From positions 1 through 28,843 of the IMG/VR virus record IMGVR_UViG_3300020185_000195: DNA of 28,843 bases; one strand, 5' to 3'. The translations under genes were made by a program, and so were the position numbers. The stretch is from a virus. Below, one piece after another: positions 28,805-28,843 of the stretch (position 1 is the stretch's first letter; each line of letters begins with the position of its first letter). A model generated the notes under the pieces. It worked only from the letters and a program-made list of their open reading frames with translations. It was not told where the DNA came from and did not search any database.

Positions 28805-28843
28805 TTTTGAAATATTAATAAGGTCTAAAATATTTGAGTTTAA
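28794..28843 (+). CDS. Start of a further early gene, cut by the window end
   Basis: ATG at 28794, in a short overlap with the preceding gene; the frame (MKSDFEILIRSKIFEF) stays open to the end of the window. Too little is present to judge function. Confidence 0.5.
   Translation, partial: MKSDFEILIRSKIFEF

Noticed and set aside
1-28843. CRISPR array, insertion sequence or integrase
   Set aside because: No regularly spaced repeats, transposase or recombinase motifs were seen on either strand; absence of an integrase here does not prove a lytic life style, since the window is incomplete.

Overview
The window is a compact, AT-rich tailed-phage (or prophage) segment, most likely from a siphovirus of a Flavobacteriia/Bacteroidetes host. 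Three things point to that host. There are exact matches to the Bacteroidetes sigma promoter, TTTG-N19-TAnnTTTG, for example at 27753-27783. Genes are preceded by A-rich leaders rather than Shine-Dalgarno sequences. The small terminase, tail-tip and lysis proteins are of Bacteroidetes-phage type. No integrase or tRNA gene was seen. Both ends cut through genes, so part of the genome is missing.

Layout. (1) 1-4245, early/replication, plus strand: a truncated protein (possibly primase), a RecA/DnaB-like helicase, a RusA-like resolvase, a NinB-like protein, small membrane proteins, a C5 cytosine DNA methyltransferase and a MazG-like NTP pyrophosphohydrolase. (2) 4246-5419: a promoter-like site and structured leader, an HNH homing endonuclease, a membrane protein, a strong terminator and a small gene. 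(3) 5480-7255: small and large terminase. (4) 7293-16903: minor head-like protein, a tail-assembly-chaperone pair apparently joined by a -1 ribosomal frameshift, neck/tail proteins, a 1045-aa tail-tip protein ending in three Ig-like repeats, and the tape measure. (5) 17155-22446: ClpP-like head protease with a nested scaffold candidate, major capsid, probable tail tube, portal and head-tail connector. (6) 22448-25071: lectin-like protein, M15 endolysin, PAS-domain protein and holin-like proteins. (7) 25124-27691: eleven small minus-strand genes, all of unknown function, two of them paralogous lipoproteins. (8) 27696-28843: a divergent promoter region, then an early plus-strand operon with an ERF-family annealing protein. 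On a circular or permuted map this would lead back toward the left-end replication genes.

The strongest unexplained signal is at 2281-2508. Two tandem units of about 107 nt (120-nt period) fold into the same two-hairpin architecture, with compensatory stem changes and conserved loops, and neither is coding. Other items worth checking are the frameshift at 8773, an in-frame internal start for a scaffold at 18060, leaderless promoters, integron-like palindromes among the minus-strand genes, a PAS protein inside the lysis module, and portal/capsid genes lying downstream of the tape measure. Functional names rest on motifs read by eye; no database search was possible.
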